Positions 1 through 6,179 of a stretch of DNA of 7,911 nt are shown here, one piece after another; position 1 is the stretch's first letter, and each line of letters opens with the position of its first letter. This DNA is from an uncultured Bacteroidales bacterium. GTDB taxonomy: Bacteria > Bacteroidota > Bacteroidia > Bacteroidales > UBA932. The stretch covers positions 1 to 7,911 of the forward strand of contig CABTXO010000066.1 in NCBI GenBank assembly GCA_902488725.1, given 5' to 3'. The position numbers and the translations under genes were made by a program. The notes below the pieces were generated by a model. The model was not told the DNA's origin. It was given only the letters and a program-made list of their open reading frames with translations, and searched no databases.

Positions 1-276
1 GTCGATGCCGTCGAACTTGTGGTACAGCCAAGAAGCCGATTTGCCGAAGTAGTCATGGGAGATCTCCCTGATGCTGATGTTCGGGGTGTTGCGGGTGCGG
101 ACGGTGACGTAGAGCCGGTCGGATCTGCGCCCGCCGAGCCGCTTGACGCGGACGTAGTCGAGGCCCGAGTACTGATCTTGAATGATTCCGGCGAAGCGGT
201 GGAGTGTGGGGTTGGTCTGGTCGGCCATGCCCGGAACGGGGCGGCGCTGCGACAGTGAGGTGCCAGCTGCATTCAT
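1..276 (-). CDS. DUF5053-like small protein (partial, 3' end outside window)
   Basis: The minus strand is open from 276 to the window edge (92 codons, no stop). The most telling segment is ISIREISHDYFGKSASWLY followed by KFDG, at about residues 67-90. This resembles the YFGKS-x-SWLYQR-x-NG motif I associate with DUF5053, a small Bacteroidota family of unknown function often found in accessory regions. No catalytic motif, signal peptide or membrane segment is visible, and the middle is basic (VRVKRLGGRRSDR). I chose the ATG at 276 because its upstream context is A/T-rich (AAATACA), as usual for Bacteroidota starts. An in-frame ATG at 228 (MADQTNPTL) has a GC-rich upstream context and is the main alternative; a third lies at 288. 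The next gene upstream on this strand is the HNH relic. Family assignment is from motif memory only. Confidence 0.6.
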   Translation of the reverse strand, partial: MNAAGTSLSQRRPVPGMADQTNPTLHRFAGIIQDQYSGLDYVRVKRLGGRRSDRLYVTVRTRNTPNISIREISHDYFGKSASWLYHKFDGID

Positions 277-317
277 TGTATTTGGCATTACTATGAATAC
301 AAAAAAGCCTTCCGTGC

Positions 318-332
318 TGCTAAACAGACATA
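318..332. repeat. Left arm of a 15-bp perfect inverted repeat
   Basis: The sequence tgctaaacagacata at 318-332 is the exact reverse complement of tatgtctgtttagca at 409-423. The arms are separated by 76 bases, too far apart for a typical transcription terminator. The pair lies between the DUF5053-like gene and the HNH relic. It could be a recombinase or transposon end, or a protein-binding site; the sequence does not decide. Confidence 0.6.
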
Positions 333-407
333 CCGGAGGGTATATCAAGCCGCTCCAAACGGCACACGGAAGACTCAAATTTCCCAATATTTGATGCCCT
401 CGATAAA

Positions 408-747
408 CTATGTCTGTTTAGCAAGAGCAAATATGGAACTGTTGCACGATTTACAGCTGCAGACCAGATTTTCCGCCTTGCCTCAACAGCTTTTTATACG
501 TGGGATAAGATGATCTACAGACAGGTGCTCAGTCACACCACAGTAAATATTTTCCAGCGCTCATCATTCAATTGCGAACCCATCTGCATTCTTCCGGACA
601 ACGACCCTTTCTACATTCTCATTCGGATCATAAAGGAAGTCGTATCATATTTGAACACCTCTACCTTTTCCCGTCATATGCCATCGCAAGGTTGGCATAT
701 GACCAGAATATTAACACTGCAACTGTATTAGGCTTTATTTGTGACAT
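408..747 (-). pseudogene. Decayed HNH endonuclease gene
   Basis: Three minus-strand frames join into one recognisable protein. From the ATG at 747, frame A gives MSQIKPNTVAVLIFWSYANL then AMAYDGKR and stops at 663-661. Frame B picks up near 670 (EKVEVFKYDTTSFMIRMRM), hits TAG at 613-611, continues KGSLSGRMQMGSQLNDERWK and stops at 535-533. Frame C carries the HNH core: YCGVTEHLSVDHLIPRIK (545-492), TGA at 485-483, then GKAENLVCSCKSCNSS down to 435, ending at TAG 410-408. The D-H of VDHLIP, the N of AENL and the C-K-S-C-N-S-S end fit HNH nucleases, which cleave DNA with one metal ion. I count two frameshifts (near 665 and 545) and two internal stops, so it is almost certainly inactive. Local base composition is A/T-richer than the window. 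The true C-terminus may be lost at the inverted repeat. Confidence 0.72.
409..423. repeat. Right arm of a 15-bp perfect inverted repeat
   Basis: This is the reverse complement of 318-332 with no mismatch over 15 bases. It coincides with the last readable codons and apparent stop (410-408) of the HNH relic, so the relic may be truncated at this repeat. Confidence 0.6.
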
Positions 748-974
748 TCGCTTTTAGTAACATGCAAAATAACCATCATTCAATTATATGCACACATCCC
801 TTGCAAGACTTTTCGGTGCGTGTGGCCAGACAAAGACCCGGGTGGACGAGTGCAGCACCACGGGCGAGGGCCTGCGCATGCGGGCTAGACGAGCGCTGCG
901 CACGGACAGTGCCGTCGCGGCATGCCGCAAGCCGTTCACGCCCGCTGCGGATTCCGGGAGATTGCGTACCTTTG
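748..974. other. Intergenic stretch without a recognisable gene
   Basis: About 230 bases separate the HNH relic start from the thioesterase start. From about 820 the base composition returns to GC-rich. The thioesterase frame is open back to 741, but residues there look unlike the family and I do not count them. A 12-bp perfect palindrome GCGGCATGCCGC lies at 917-928, and CGCATGCG at 875-882. I see no tRNA, rRNA or known RNA fold here. A promoter-like element lies at the right end. Confidence 0.5.
967..974 (+). promoter_or_regulatory. TAnnTTTG (-7) element before the thioesterase
   Basis: TACCTTTG matches the Bacteroidota primary-sigma -7 consensus TAnnTTTG exactly. I find no convincing TTTG or TTG -33 box about 19 bases upstream, so the promoter is only half supported. 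If used, transcription would begin near 980, which is after the ATG at 975 and at the second in-frame ATG at 981. Confidence 0.35.
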
Positions 975-1382
975 ATGAATATGGAAGAAAACACATTGAG
1001 CATCGGCCTGACGGGCCGGGTGGAGCAGCGGGTGGCCGAGGCGCAGACGGCAGCGGCCTGCGGAAGCGGCGGCTGCCGGGTGTTCGCGACCCCGATGCTG
1101 GTCGCGCTGATGGAGCAGGCCTGCTGGCAGCTGGCCAGGAAGCATCTGCCGACCGGGCAGGACACGGTCGGCACCCGAATCGACATCAGCCATGTGGCTG
1201 CCACGCCCGTGGGGATGCACGTCTGGTGTGACTGTGAACTCACGCACCTTGACCGCCGCGCCATCACATTCTCGGTCAAGGCTTACGACGAGGCCGGCCT
1301 CATCGGCGAAGGCACGCACGAGCGTTTCATCATCGACCCGGAAAAATTTCAAGCCAAAACAGACGCCAAGAAAGCCCTATGA
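975..1382 (+). CDS. FlK-like hotdog-fold thioesterase
   Basis: A 135-residue cytoplasmic protein of the fluoroacetyl-CoA-thioesterase-like (FlK) hotdog group, which hydrolyse small acyl-CoA thioesters. Conserved landmarks are ATPMLVALMEQACWQLA (38-54), DISHVAATPVG (70-80) and GLIGEGTHERFIID (108-121). By family analogy the FlK Thr-Glu-His set corresponds to T39, E47 and H73, all present. The length is normal for a single hotdog domain. Starts at 975 (MNMEEN) and 981 (MEENTL) are both possible; a promoter-like TACCTTTG ends at 974, favouring 981 if it is used. The end overlaps the HAD gene by ATGA (1379-1382), so the two were probably translated together. The fluoroacetate specificity of FlK itself should not be assumed; the natural substrate here is unknown. 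Confidence 0.85.
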   Translation: MNMEENTLSIGLTGRVEQRVAEAQTAAACGSGGCRVFATPMLVALMEQACWQLARKHLPTGQDTVGTRIDISHVAATPVGMHVWCDCELTHLDRRAITFSVKAYDEAGLIGEGTHERFIIDPEKFQAKTDAKKAL

Positions 1383-1576
1383 TCCCATTCAAAGTCATCG
1401 CCTTTGACCTGGACGGAGTCATTTTTGACCAGAGCCATGCGAACGCCATCCGGCACTTCGGGGAAGTCGGCATGCGGGAAGCCGCCACCTACCTCAACCA
1501 CGAAGCCAACACCGACTGGACCGGAGACCTCCTCCGGCTGCTCGGGGAGACCTCCGGTCCTGAATCAAAAGGCTGA
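1379..1576 (+). pseudogene. Truncated HAD-superfamily phosphatase
   Basis: The frame starts at the ATG overlapping the thioesterase stop and encodes 65 residues. The first 40 or so are a clear HAD start: FKVIAFDLDGVIFD with nucleophile D10 and acid/base D12 of motif I, then a cap-like helix (IRHFGEVGMREAATYL). HAD phosphatases of this type usually have about 200 residues; here motifs II-IV and the rest of the fold are missing. From about residue 47 the codons lie inside a 43-base hairpin (1518-1560), so TGDLLRLLGETSGP is probably read-through rather than HAD sequence. The stop at 1574-1576 lies one base before the end of the convergent tricorn gene. I found no continuation in the other frames. 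It could still be expressed as a short peptide, but it cannot form a HAD active site. Confidence 0.7.
1518..1560. terminator. Strong hairpin between convergent genes
   Basis: The arms GGACCGGAGACCTCC (1518-1532) and GGAGACCTCCGGTCC (1546-1560) pair at 13 of 15 positions, with a two-base mismatch in the middle. CCG/CGG at 1534-1536 and 1543-1545 add three pairs above the stem, leaving a 6-base loop. It lies 17 bases past the stop of the minus-strand tricorn gene and inside the apparent tail of the plus-strand HAD frame, the usual place for a bidirectional terminator. No T-run follows on either strand, so a different role (mRNA 3' end protection, palindromic repeat) remains possible. Confidence 0.5.
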
Positions 1577-1577
1577 A

Positions 1578-4500
1578 TTACCAGGTCTCGGGCAGACCGA
1601 GGTCCTTGAAGGTGCGCGGGGCCGGGGTCTTCGGGAGGGGCTTGCGGGTCTTGATCTGTTCGAGCGCGACGCGAATCGCCTCGTTCAGCTGCTGATCCTC
1701 GCCGGCCTGCTCCTTCACCGGATCGTTGTCGATGGCAATGTCCGGCTCCACGCCGTGGTTTTCCACGATCCACTGTCCCGTCTGCGCATCGTAGTTCGTG
1801 AAGAAGGGCACCCGCACATCGGTCCCGTCCATGTACGGCAGCGAGCCGCTGATGCCCACGATGCCGCCCCAGGTCCGGGTCCCGATCACGGTTCCCAGCT
1901 TGTTGGCCTTGAAACTCCACGGGAACAAGTCTCCGTCGGATGCTGAGTACTTGTTGATCAGCAGCACCTTGGGACCCATGTGTGTCCCCTCGGGTTCGGT
2001 TCCCGTCATCGTGGAGCCTCGCCGCATCGTCATCCGGTAGACCGTGCGCTGCAGCCGTTCGATGATCATCGGGGAAATGTTGCCGCCCCCGTTCGCCCGG
2101 TCGTCGATGATCAGCGCCTCCTTGTCCAGCTGCGGATAGTAGTAGCGCGCGAACTCGTTCAATCCCTCCGGTCCCATGTCTGGAATGTAGATGTAGCCGA
2201 CCTTCCCGCTGGATTTCTCCTCGACGGTCCGGATGTTCTTCATCACCCACTCGTAGTGCTGGAGAGGATATTCATTGGCGACGGGCTTCACCACCACCTT
2301 CCGGCCGCCGTCCTTGGCTGATTTGGCGACCGTCAGCTCGGTCAACCGGCCCGCCTTGCCGACCAACAGTTTGTAGAGGTTGTCCACCTCCTTCAGCGGC
2401 TGGCCGTCGATGGCCGTGATGTAGTCCCCTTCGGCGATGTTCATGCCGGGTTCGGCGAGCGGCGAGCGAAGTTCTTCCCGATAGGGAGCACCTGCGTAGA
2501 TGTGGTCGATCCGGAAGAAGCCGCTACGGTCCTTGCTCAATTTGGCGCCCAGCAATCCCATCTGCACTCTATCCGGCTTCGGATAGTCGCCCGGGGAAAT
2601 GTAAGCGTGACCGCTGGCCAGTTCGGCGATCATCCCGCCGATTACGTAGTTCAGGTCCAGCCGCGTCTTGACGTAGGGAAGCAGCACCGCATATTTCGCC
2701 TTGACGGCGTTCCAGTCGCGTCCGTGCATATTCTCGACATAATAACCGTCCCGGAAGGCACGCCACACTTCGTCGAAGATCTGCGGCCATTCCTGTGAAT
2801 AGTCCACCGTGGCGTACATGTTGTTCCGGTCGATGTCTTCCCCGCCGCCGACCCTGGAGGCCGGGAAATCGACCGCTTTCCAGGCCTGCCCGAGCACCAG
2901 CGCTTTCTTGTCGCCGGCCCGGTAGTAGACCCTGTCGTTCGAGCAGGACTCACTCTTGCCGGTGGCGAAATCCAGCACCCTGGTGCCGCCCTGGCCGCTG
3001 TACCAGAGTTTCTTGCCGTCACAGAAATAGTTGTGCGCACTGCCTACCGGCAGTTTGATCACGCGTTCGGAAAGTCCTTCCGGGTCGATCTTGATGGCGG
3101 CCGGCTTGGCTTCCTTCTTGTCCGCAGGGACCTTGCCCTTCACAACCTTTCCGGCAGGAGCCTGGTCCGCTTCAGGAGCCGGCTTTTCCGCAGGCTTGGC
3201 CGCGGATTCACTGTCGGTCGGCAGGAGCGGCGAAGGCGTGTCGGCGGCCAGCATCGCCATGAAGGTAGCGCTCATGTCCGTGTAGACATAGTTCCATTCG
3301 ATCTGGCTGTAGATCGGGTTCATTTCCCGGTCGGCGGAGAACACAAGATACTTTCCGTCCGTGCTGAAGGTCGGGGAATCGGAACTGTACCAGCGGTTCG
3401 TGACCGGATATTCCTTGCCGGAGGCGAGGTTGCGCAGGTAGATCACATCCATGTGGTTCTCCGCAGGCTTGGTGTAGGCCAGCCATTTGCTGTCCGGGGA
3501 AATCTCCACGGAGCCGAACCCCGATTCGGGGCAGGTCACGACGGTCTTCCGGGTCTTTGCAAACGGATCCACCTCCACGATGCGGTTCTTGCGGTCCGTG
3601 TAGTAGATGTGCTTGCTGTCCGGCGCCCACTGCAGCGAGCGGATGTAGGTGTCGCTCTTTTGGGTGATCTGCTCGGGGTCGCCCCCTTTCTCGACGGAAT
3701 AGAGGTAGACTTCCGTCTCGCCGGTTCCGTCCCCGATGAAGGCGATGTACTTGCCGTCGGGGCTCCAGTCGGCCGCGCGATCGTTGGAGCCGGGCGTGCG
3801 AGTGATGTTCCGTGTGATGCCCTTCCCGACCGGCACGTCAAAGAGTTCGCCGCGCGCGGTGACGGCCACGCGCTTGCCGTCGGGCGAGAGGCTGAAGCCG
3901 CTGCGGCCCGCCTGGCCGACATTCCGCCGTTCGGAGCGCGCATAGATGTCGTCAGACGTGAGCGTGACGTGGATCTGTTCGCTCTTCTTGGTGGCGGGAT
4001 CCAGCCGGTAGAGGAAGCCGCCCTTCTCAAACACGATCGTCTTGCCGTCCGTGGACGGGAACTTTACATCGTAGTCCTTGAAGTCCGTCACCTTGGCGGT
4101 GTTCTTGGTCTTGGTGTTGTACACGAACAGGTTCATGTTCATGTCCCGGTCGGATGCGAAGTAGATTTCATCGCCGATCCACATCGGGAAGATGTCCTGG
4201 GCATCGCTGTGGGTGATCGCCCGGACGGATTTTCCGTCGTAGATCCAGATTTCGTCGGCCATGCCGCCGCGGTAGTACTTCCAGGTACGGAATTCCCGCA
4301 TCACGCGGTTGTAGGCCAGGCTTTTCCCGTCGGGAGACCAGCTGCAGAAGCCGCCTTCCGGAAGCGGAAGTTCCTCCGGCATGCCGCCTTTCGGGGACAC
4401 CGCCCAGAGCTTCCCGTCGAAGCCGTCGCCCGTGCGGTTTCTGAATATGATCTTGCGTCCGTCGGGGGTCCAGCCCATGACGATGTTGTTGGGGCCCATC

Positions 4501-4853
4501 CGGTCGCCCAAGTCGTCCCGGGAATTGGTGGCCGTCCAGGTCAGCCGGACCGGCTCGCCTCCCTGCGCGGGAATGAGGTACACCTCACGGTTGCCGTCAT
4601 ATTCACCGGTGAAGGCGATGGACTTCCCGTCCGGGGAATATTTTGCGAACATTTCATAGCCGATGTGCGAAGTCAGCCTGCGGGCCGTCCCGCCCGCAAC
4701 CGGAGCCGTGTACAGGTCGCCTGCGTAGGTGAATGCAACCTCCGTCCCGTTCGTGGCGGGGAACCGAAGCAATCGGGCTTCATTTCCAGGGTTTTGCGCA
4801 GCCGCGAGAACTGACATCCCTCCGAGGAGGAACATGAGAAAAATACGTCTCAT
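1578..4853 (-). CDS. Secreted tricorn-type serine peptidase (S41 family)
   Basis: A 1091-residue protease that should trim peptides in the periplasm. The N-terminus MRRIFLMFLLGGMSVLAAAQ is a signal peptide with likely cleavage near AAAQ; there is no lipobox Cys. Repeated SPDGK-type blades with DRE/DGN turns form two beta-propellers (about 25-330 and 330-650). A Pro/Ala/Lys-rich insert interrupts the second (about 537-590). Then come a helical C1 region (about 680-760), a PDZ domain (about 764-855) and the catalytic C2 domain (about 885-1070). The tricorn Ser-His pair is S748-H749 in ASGHAY. The nucleophile lies in NKYSASDGDLFPW (S970 most likely, S972 alternative), and E1031 in VENHGVEPD is a candidate for the glutamate. 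A longer frame to 4910 would start at TTG before the signal peptide and is rejected. Leader A/T-rich, 53 bases after the butyrate kinase stop. Length matches archaeal tricorn. Confidence 0.92.
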   Translation of the reverse strand: MRRIFLMFLLGGMSVLAAAQNPGNEARLLRFPATNGTEVAFTYAGDLYTAPVAGGTARRLTSHIGYEMFAKYSPDGKSIAFTGEYDGNREVYLIPAQGGEPVRLTWTATNSRDDLGDRMGPNNIVMGWTPDGRKIIFRNRTGDGFDGKLWAVSPKGGMPEELPLPEGGFCSWSPDGKSLAYNRVMREFRTWKYYRGGMADEIWIYDGKSVRAITHSDAQDIFPMWIGDEIYFASDRDMNMNLFVYNTKTKNTAKVTDFKDYDVKFPSTDGKTIVFEKGGFLYRLDPATKKSEQIHVTLTSDDIYARSERRNVGQAGRSGFSLSPDGKRVAVTARGELFDVPVGKGITRNITRTPGSNDRAADWSPDGKYIAFIGDGTGETEVYLYSVEKGGDPEQITQKSDTYIRSLQWAPDSKHIYYTDRKNRIVEVDPFAKTRKTVVTCPESGFGSVEISPDSKWLAYTKPAENHMDVIYLRNLASGKEYPVTNRWYSSDSPTFSTDGKYLVFSADREMNPIYSQIEWNYVYTDMSATFMAMLAADTPSPLLPTDSESAAKPAEKPAPEADQAPAGKVVKGKVPADKKEAKPAAIKIDPEGLSERVIKLPVGSAHNYFCDGKKLWYSGQGGTRVLDFATGKSESCSNDRVYYRAGDKKALVLGQAWKAVDFPASRVGGGEDIDRNNMYATVDYSQEWPQIFDEVWRAFRDGYYVENMHGRDWNAVKAKYAVLLPYVKTRLDLNYVIGGMIAELASGHAYISPGDYPKPDRVQMGLLGAKLSKDRSGFFRIDHIYAGAPYREELRSPLAEPGMNIAEGDYITAIDGQPLKEVDNLYKLLVGKAGRLTELTVAKSAKDGGRKVVVKPVANEYPLQHYEWVMKNIRTVEEKSSGKVGYIYIPDMGPEGLNEFARYYYPQLDKEALIIDDRANGGGNISPMIIERLQRTVYRMTMRRGSTMTGTEPEGTHMGPKVLLINKYSASDGDLFPWSFKANKLGTVIGTRTWGGIVGISGSLPYMDGTDVRVPFFTNYDAQTGQWIVENHGVEPDIAIDNDPVKEQAGEDQQLNEAIRVALEQIKTRKPLPKTPAPRTFKDLGLPETW

Positions 4854-4877
4854 CTTGAAAGAATTTGGTTTAATCCT

Positions 4878-4911
4878 GAAAGATACGAATTTTTCAGAAA
4901 ATTGCTTCAAA
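4878..4911 (-). promoter_or_regulatory. Weak promoter candidate for the tricorn-type gene
   Basis: On the minus strand TTTG at 4911-4908 is followed after 22 bases by TATCTTTC at 4885-4878. This is one base off TAnnTTTG, with a spacer slightly longer than the usual 19-21. It would start transcription about 20 bases before the ATG. The gene could instead be co-transcribed with butyrate kinase, since the gap is only 53 bases. Confidence 0.25.
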
Positions 4912-6064
4912 CTTCTCTGAAAGGATCCGGCAGGGGTGCGTCTTTGTCGTAGAGGTGGATGTCGGCCTTTCCGGCCAGGATGTCGTAGGCGTTCTCCGCC
5001 AGACTGTCGAGCTCGAATTCCCCGGGATAGACCTTGACGGGCGCGAGGAAGGACACCCGCTGCGTGATGGCGCCCGTGACGGCCGTGTCGTAGGCCGTTC
5101 CGCCCGTCAGCAGGATCGCATCGACCTTCCCCTCCACCACGGCGGCTTCAGAGGTGATGTACTTGGACACGTTCAGGGCGAAAGCTTTGAGCCAGACCGC
5201 CTCGCGGTGCGAGCCCTCATCCGCCCGGCGCTGGAGCTCGGCCAGGTCGTTGGTGCCGAAGAAGGCCACCGCCCCGCCGCGGCCGACCAGTTTCTTACGG
5301 ATTTCATCCCGGGAATATTCCCCGCTGAAGCAAAGGTCCACGAGACCGTACGGGGAGCAGGAGCCCGCCCGTTCCGGAGTGAAGGGGCCGTCCCCGCCGA
5401 GGCCGTCGTTGGTGTCGATCACCCGGCCGTTGCGGTGCAGGGAGACGGTGACGCCTCCGCCCATGTGGGCCACGATCACGGTGATGTCGTTGCGTTCGTG
5501 CCCGATGAATCCGAGGTAGTGACGGACGGCAGCGCGGGAATTCAGGGCGTGGAAGAGCGATGTCCGGGGGAATTCCGGCAAGCCGCCGATCCGGCATTCG
5601 GGCAGCATCTCGTCCGCAAGGGGCGGGTCCGCGATGTACGCATGGCAAGGGCCGAAGGCGGGGGTGTATCCCCGGTCGCGGTTCTTCTCGTTGATCTCCT
5701 CGGCCAGGTCATCCGCAATGATCGCGCTCAGGTTGCAGGCATGCTTCCCGTCCCGGCAGGACATCAGCACGTCCCGCATGTCGGAATTGACCCGGTAGAC
5801 GCCCGTTCCGACCGGCTTGAACAGGCCGCCGCGGCCCATGATGATGTCGATGCCGCAGGCGTGGATGCCCTTGCTGCGCAGGAATTCCCGGACCGCGTCG
5901 CGGCGCATCCCGTCCTGCTGCATCACGTCCGGGTACTTGGCCACCTCATCGGCGGGGTGGTGCAGCTTCTGCTCGAAAATCTTCTTTCCGTCGACGAAGT
6001 AGCCCAGCTTCGTGGTCACGGAGCCGGTATTGATGGTGAGGACATTTCCTTTCTGTTCGGACAT
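4907..6064 (-). CDS. buk: Butyrate kinase (acyl kinase of the ASKHA fold)
   Basis: A 385-residue cytoplasmic kinase that interconverts butyryl-phosphate plus ADP and butyrate plus ATP (EC 2.7.2.7), the energy-yielding last step after phosphotransbutyrylase; related enzymes also use branched or aromatic acyl phosphates. ASKHA landmarks are the phosphate-1 loop INTGSVTTK (11-19), GRGGLFKPVGTGVYRVN (77-93), VAHMGGGVTVSLH (198-210), NDGLGGDGPFTPERAG (209-224) and the adenosine loop LTGGTAYD (339-346). The protein is about 30 residues longer than the usual 355, with extra sequence near 126-134 and an extended C-terminus. The first loop differs from the common INPGSTSTK. The ATG at 6064 is chosen over an upstream frame to 6157 because the family begins right before VLTIN and a good promoter lies at 6114-6145. 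No phosphotransbutyrylase gene is next to it here. Confidence 0.93.
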   Translation of the reverse strand: MSEQKGNVLTINTGSVTTKLGYFVDGKKIFEQKLHHPADEVAKYPDVMQQDGMRRDAVREFLRSKGIHACGIDIIMGRGGLFKPVGTGVYRVNSDMRDVLMSCRDGKHACNLSAIIADDLAEEINEKNRDRGYTPAFGPCHAYIADPPLADEMLPECRIGGLPEFPRTSLFHALNSRAAVRHYLGFIGHERNDITVIVAHMGGGVTVSLHRNGRVIDTNDGLGGDGPFTPERAGSCSPYGLVDLCFSGEYSRDEIRKKLVGRGGAVAFFGTNDLAELQRRADEGSHREAVWLKAFALNVSKYITSEAAVVEGKVDAILLTGGTAYDTAVTGAITQRVSFLAPVKVYPGEFELDSLAENAYDILAGKADIHLYDKDAPLPDPFREV

Positions 6065-6085
6065 ATTCAAAAAATCTTTTGCACC

Positions 6086-6104
6086 CAGCGGCGGTCGTCC
6101 GCTG
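6086..6104 (-). promoter_or_regulatory. Stem-loop in the butyrate kinase 5' leader
   Basis: On the minus strand CAGCGG (6104-6099) pairs perfectly with CCGCTG (6091-6086) around a 7-base loop. With the predicted transcription start near 6107, this hairpin would sit at the very 5' end of the mRNA, about 22 bases before the start codon. Such structures can stabilise a message; no known riboswitch is recognised. Confidence 0.35.
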
Positions 6105-6113
6105 AATGTAAAA

Positions 6114-6145
6114 CAAAAATAGGCAACCGCCGCCGCATCCGAAAA
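6114..6145 (-). promoter_or_regulatory. Bacteroidota-type promoter for butyrate kinase
   Basis: On the minus strand TATTTTTG (6121-6114) fits TAnnTTTG exactly. TTTTC (6145-6141), one base from the TTTG-type -33 element, lies 19 bases upstream, the usual spacing. Transcription would start near 6107, giving a leader of about 43 bases. The promoter lies in the 115-base gap after the GH9/deacetylase stop, so butyrate kinase is probably expressed independently of that gene. Confidence 0.6.
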
Positions 6146-6179
6146 TGAATGTGGCAAGATGGGGTCCCGGTGGGCGAAT

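Noticed and set aside
408..650. TGA read as a sense codon (code 4-type phage gene) in the HNH frame
   Set aside because: Frame C has several TGA codons that could be read as Trp, but the homologous N-terminal half of the protein lies in two other frames and TAG stops also occur. Ordinary gene decay explains it better.
510..731. Plus-strand open frame of 73 codons
   Set aside because: It is opposite the HNH relic, which has recognisable motifs; the plus-strand translation has none.
741..974. N-terminal extension of the thioesterase
   Set aside because: The frame is open but Arg/Ala-rich and unlike hotdog thioesterases, which start close to the ATG at 975/981.
3033..4814. Plus-strand open frame of 593 codons
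   Set aside because: It lies wholly antisense to the tricorn-type gene. It is rich in the R/V/G/A/H residues expected from the reverse complement of GC-rich coding DNA and shows no family motif.
4854..4910. TTG start 19 codons upstream of the tricorn signal peptide
   Set aside because: It would bury the signal peptide behind a polar extension; the ATG at 4853 starts a normal signal peptide.
4955..6148. Plus-strand open frame of 397 codons
   Set aside because: It is antisense to butyrate kinase, whose motifs fill the minus strand; its translation has no recognisable domain.
6065..6157. Upstream extension of butyrate kinase
   Set aside because: The extension would overlap the predicted promoter and leader hairpin, and family members begin at the VLTIN region.
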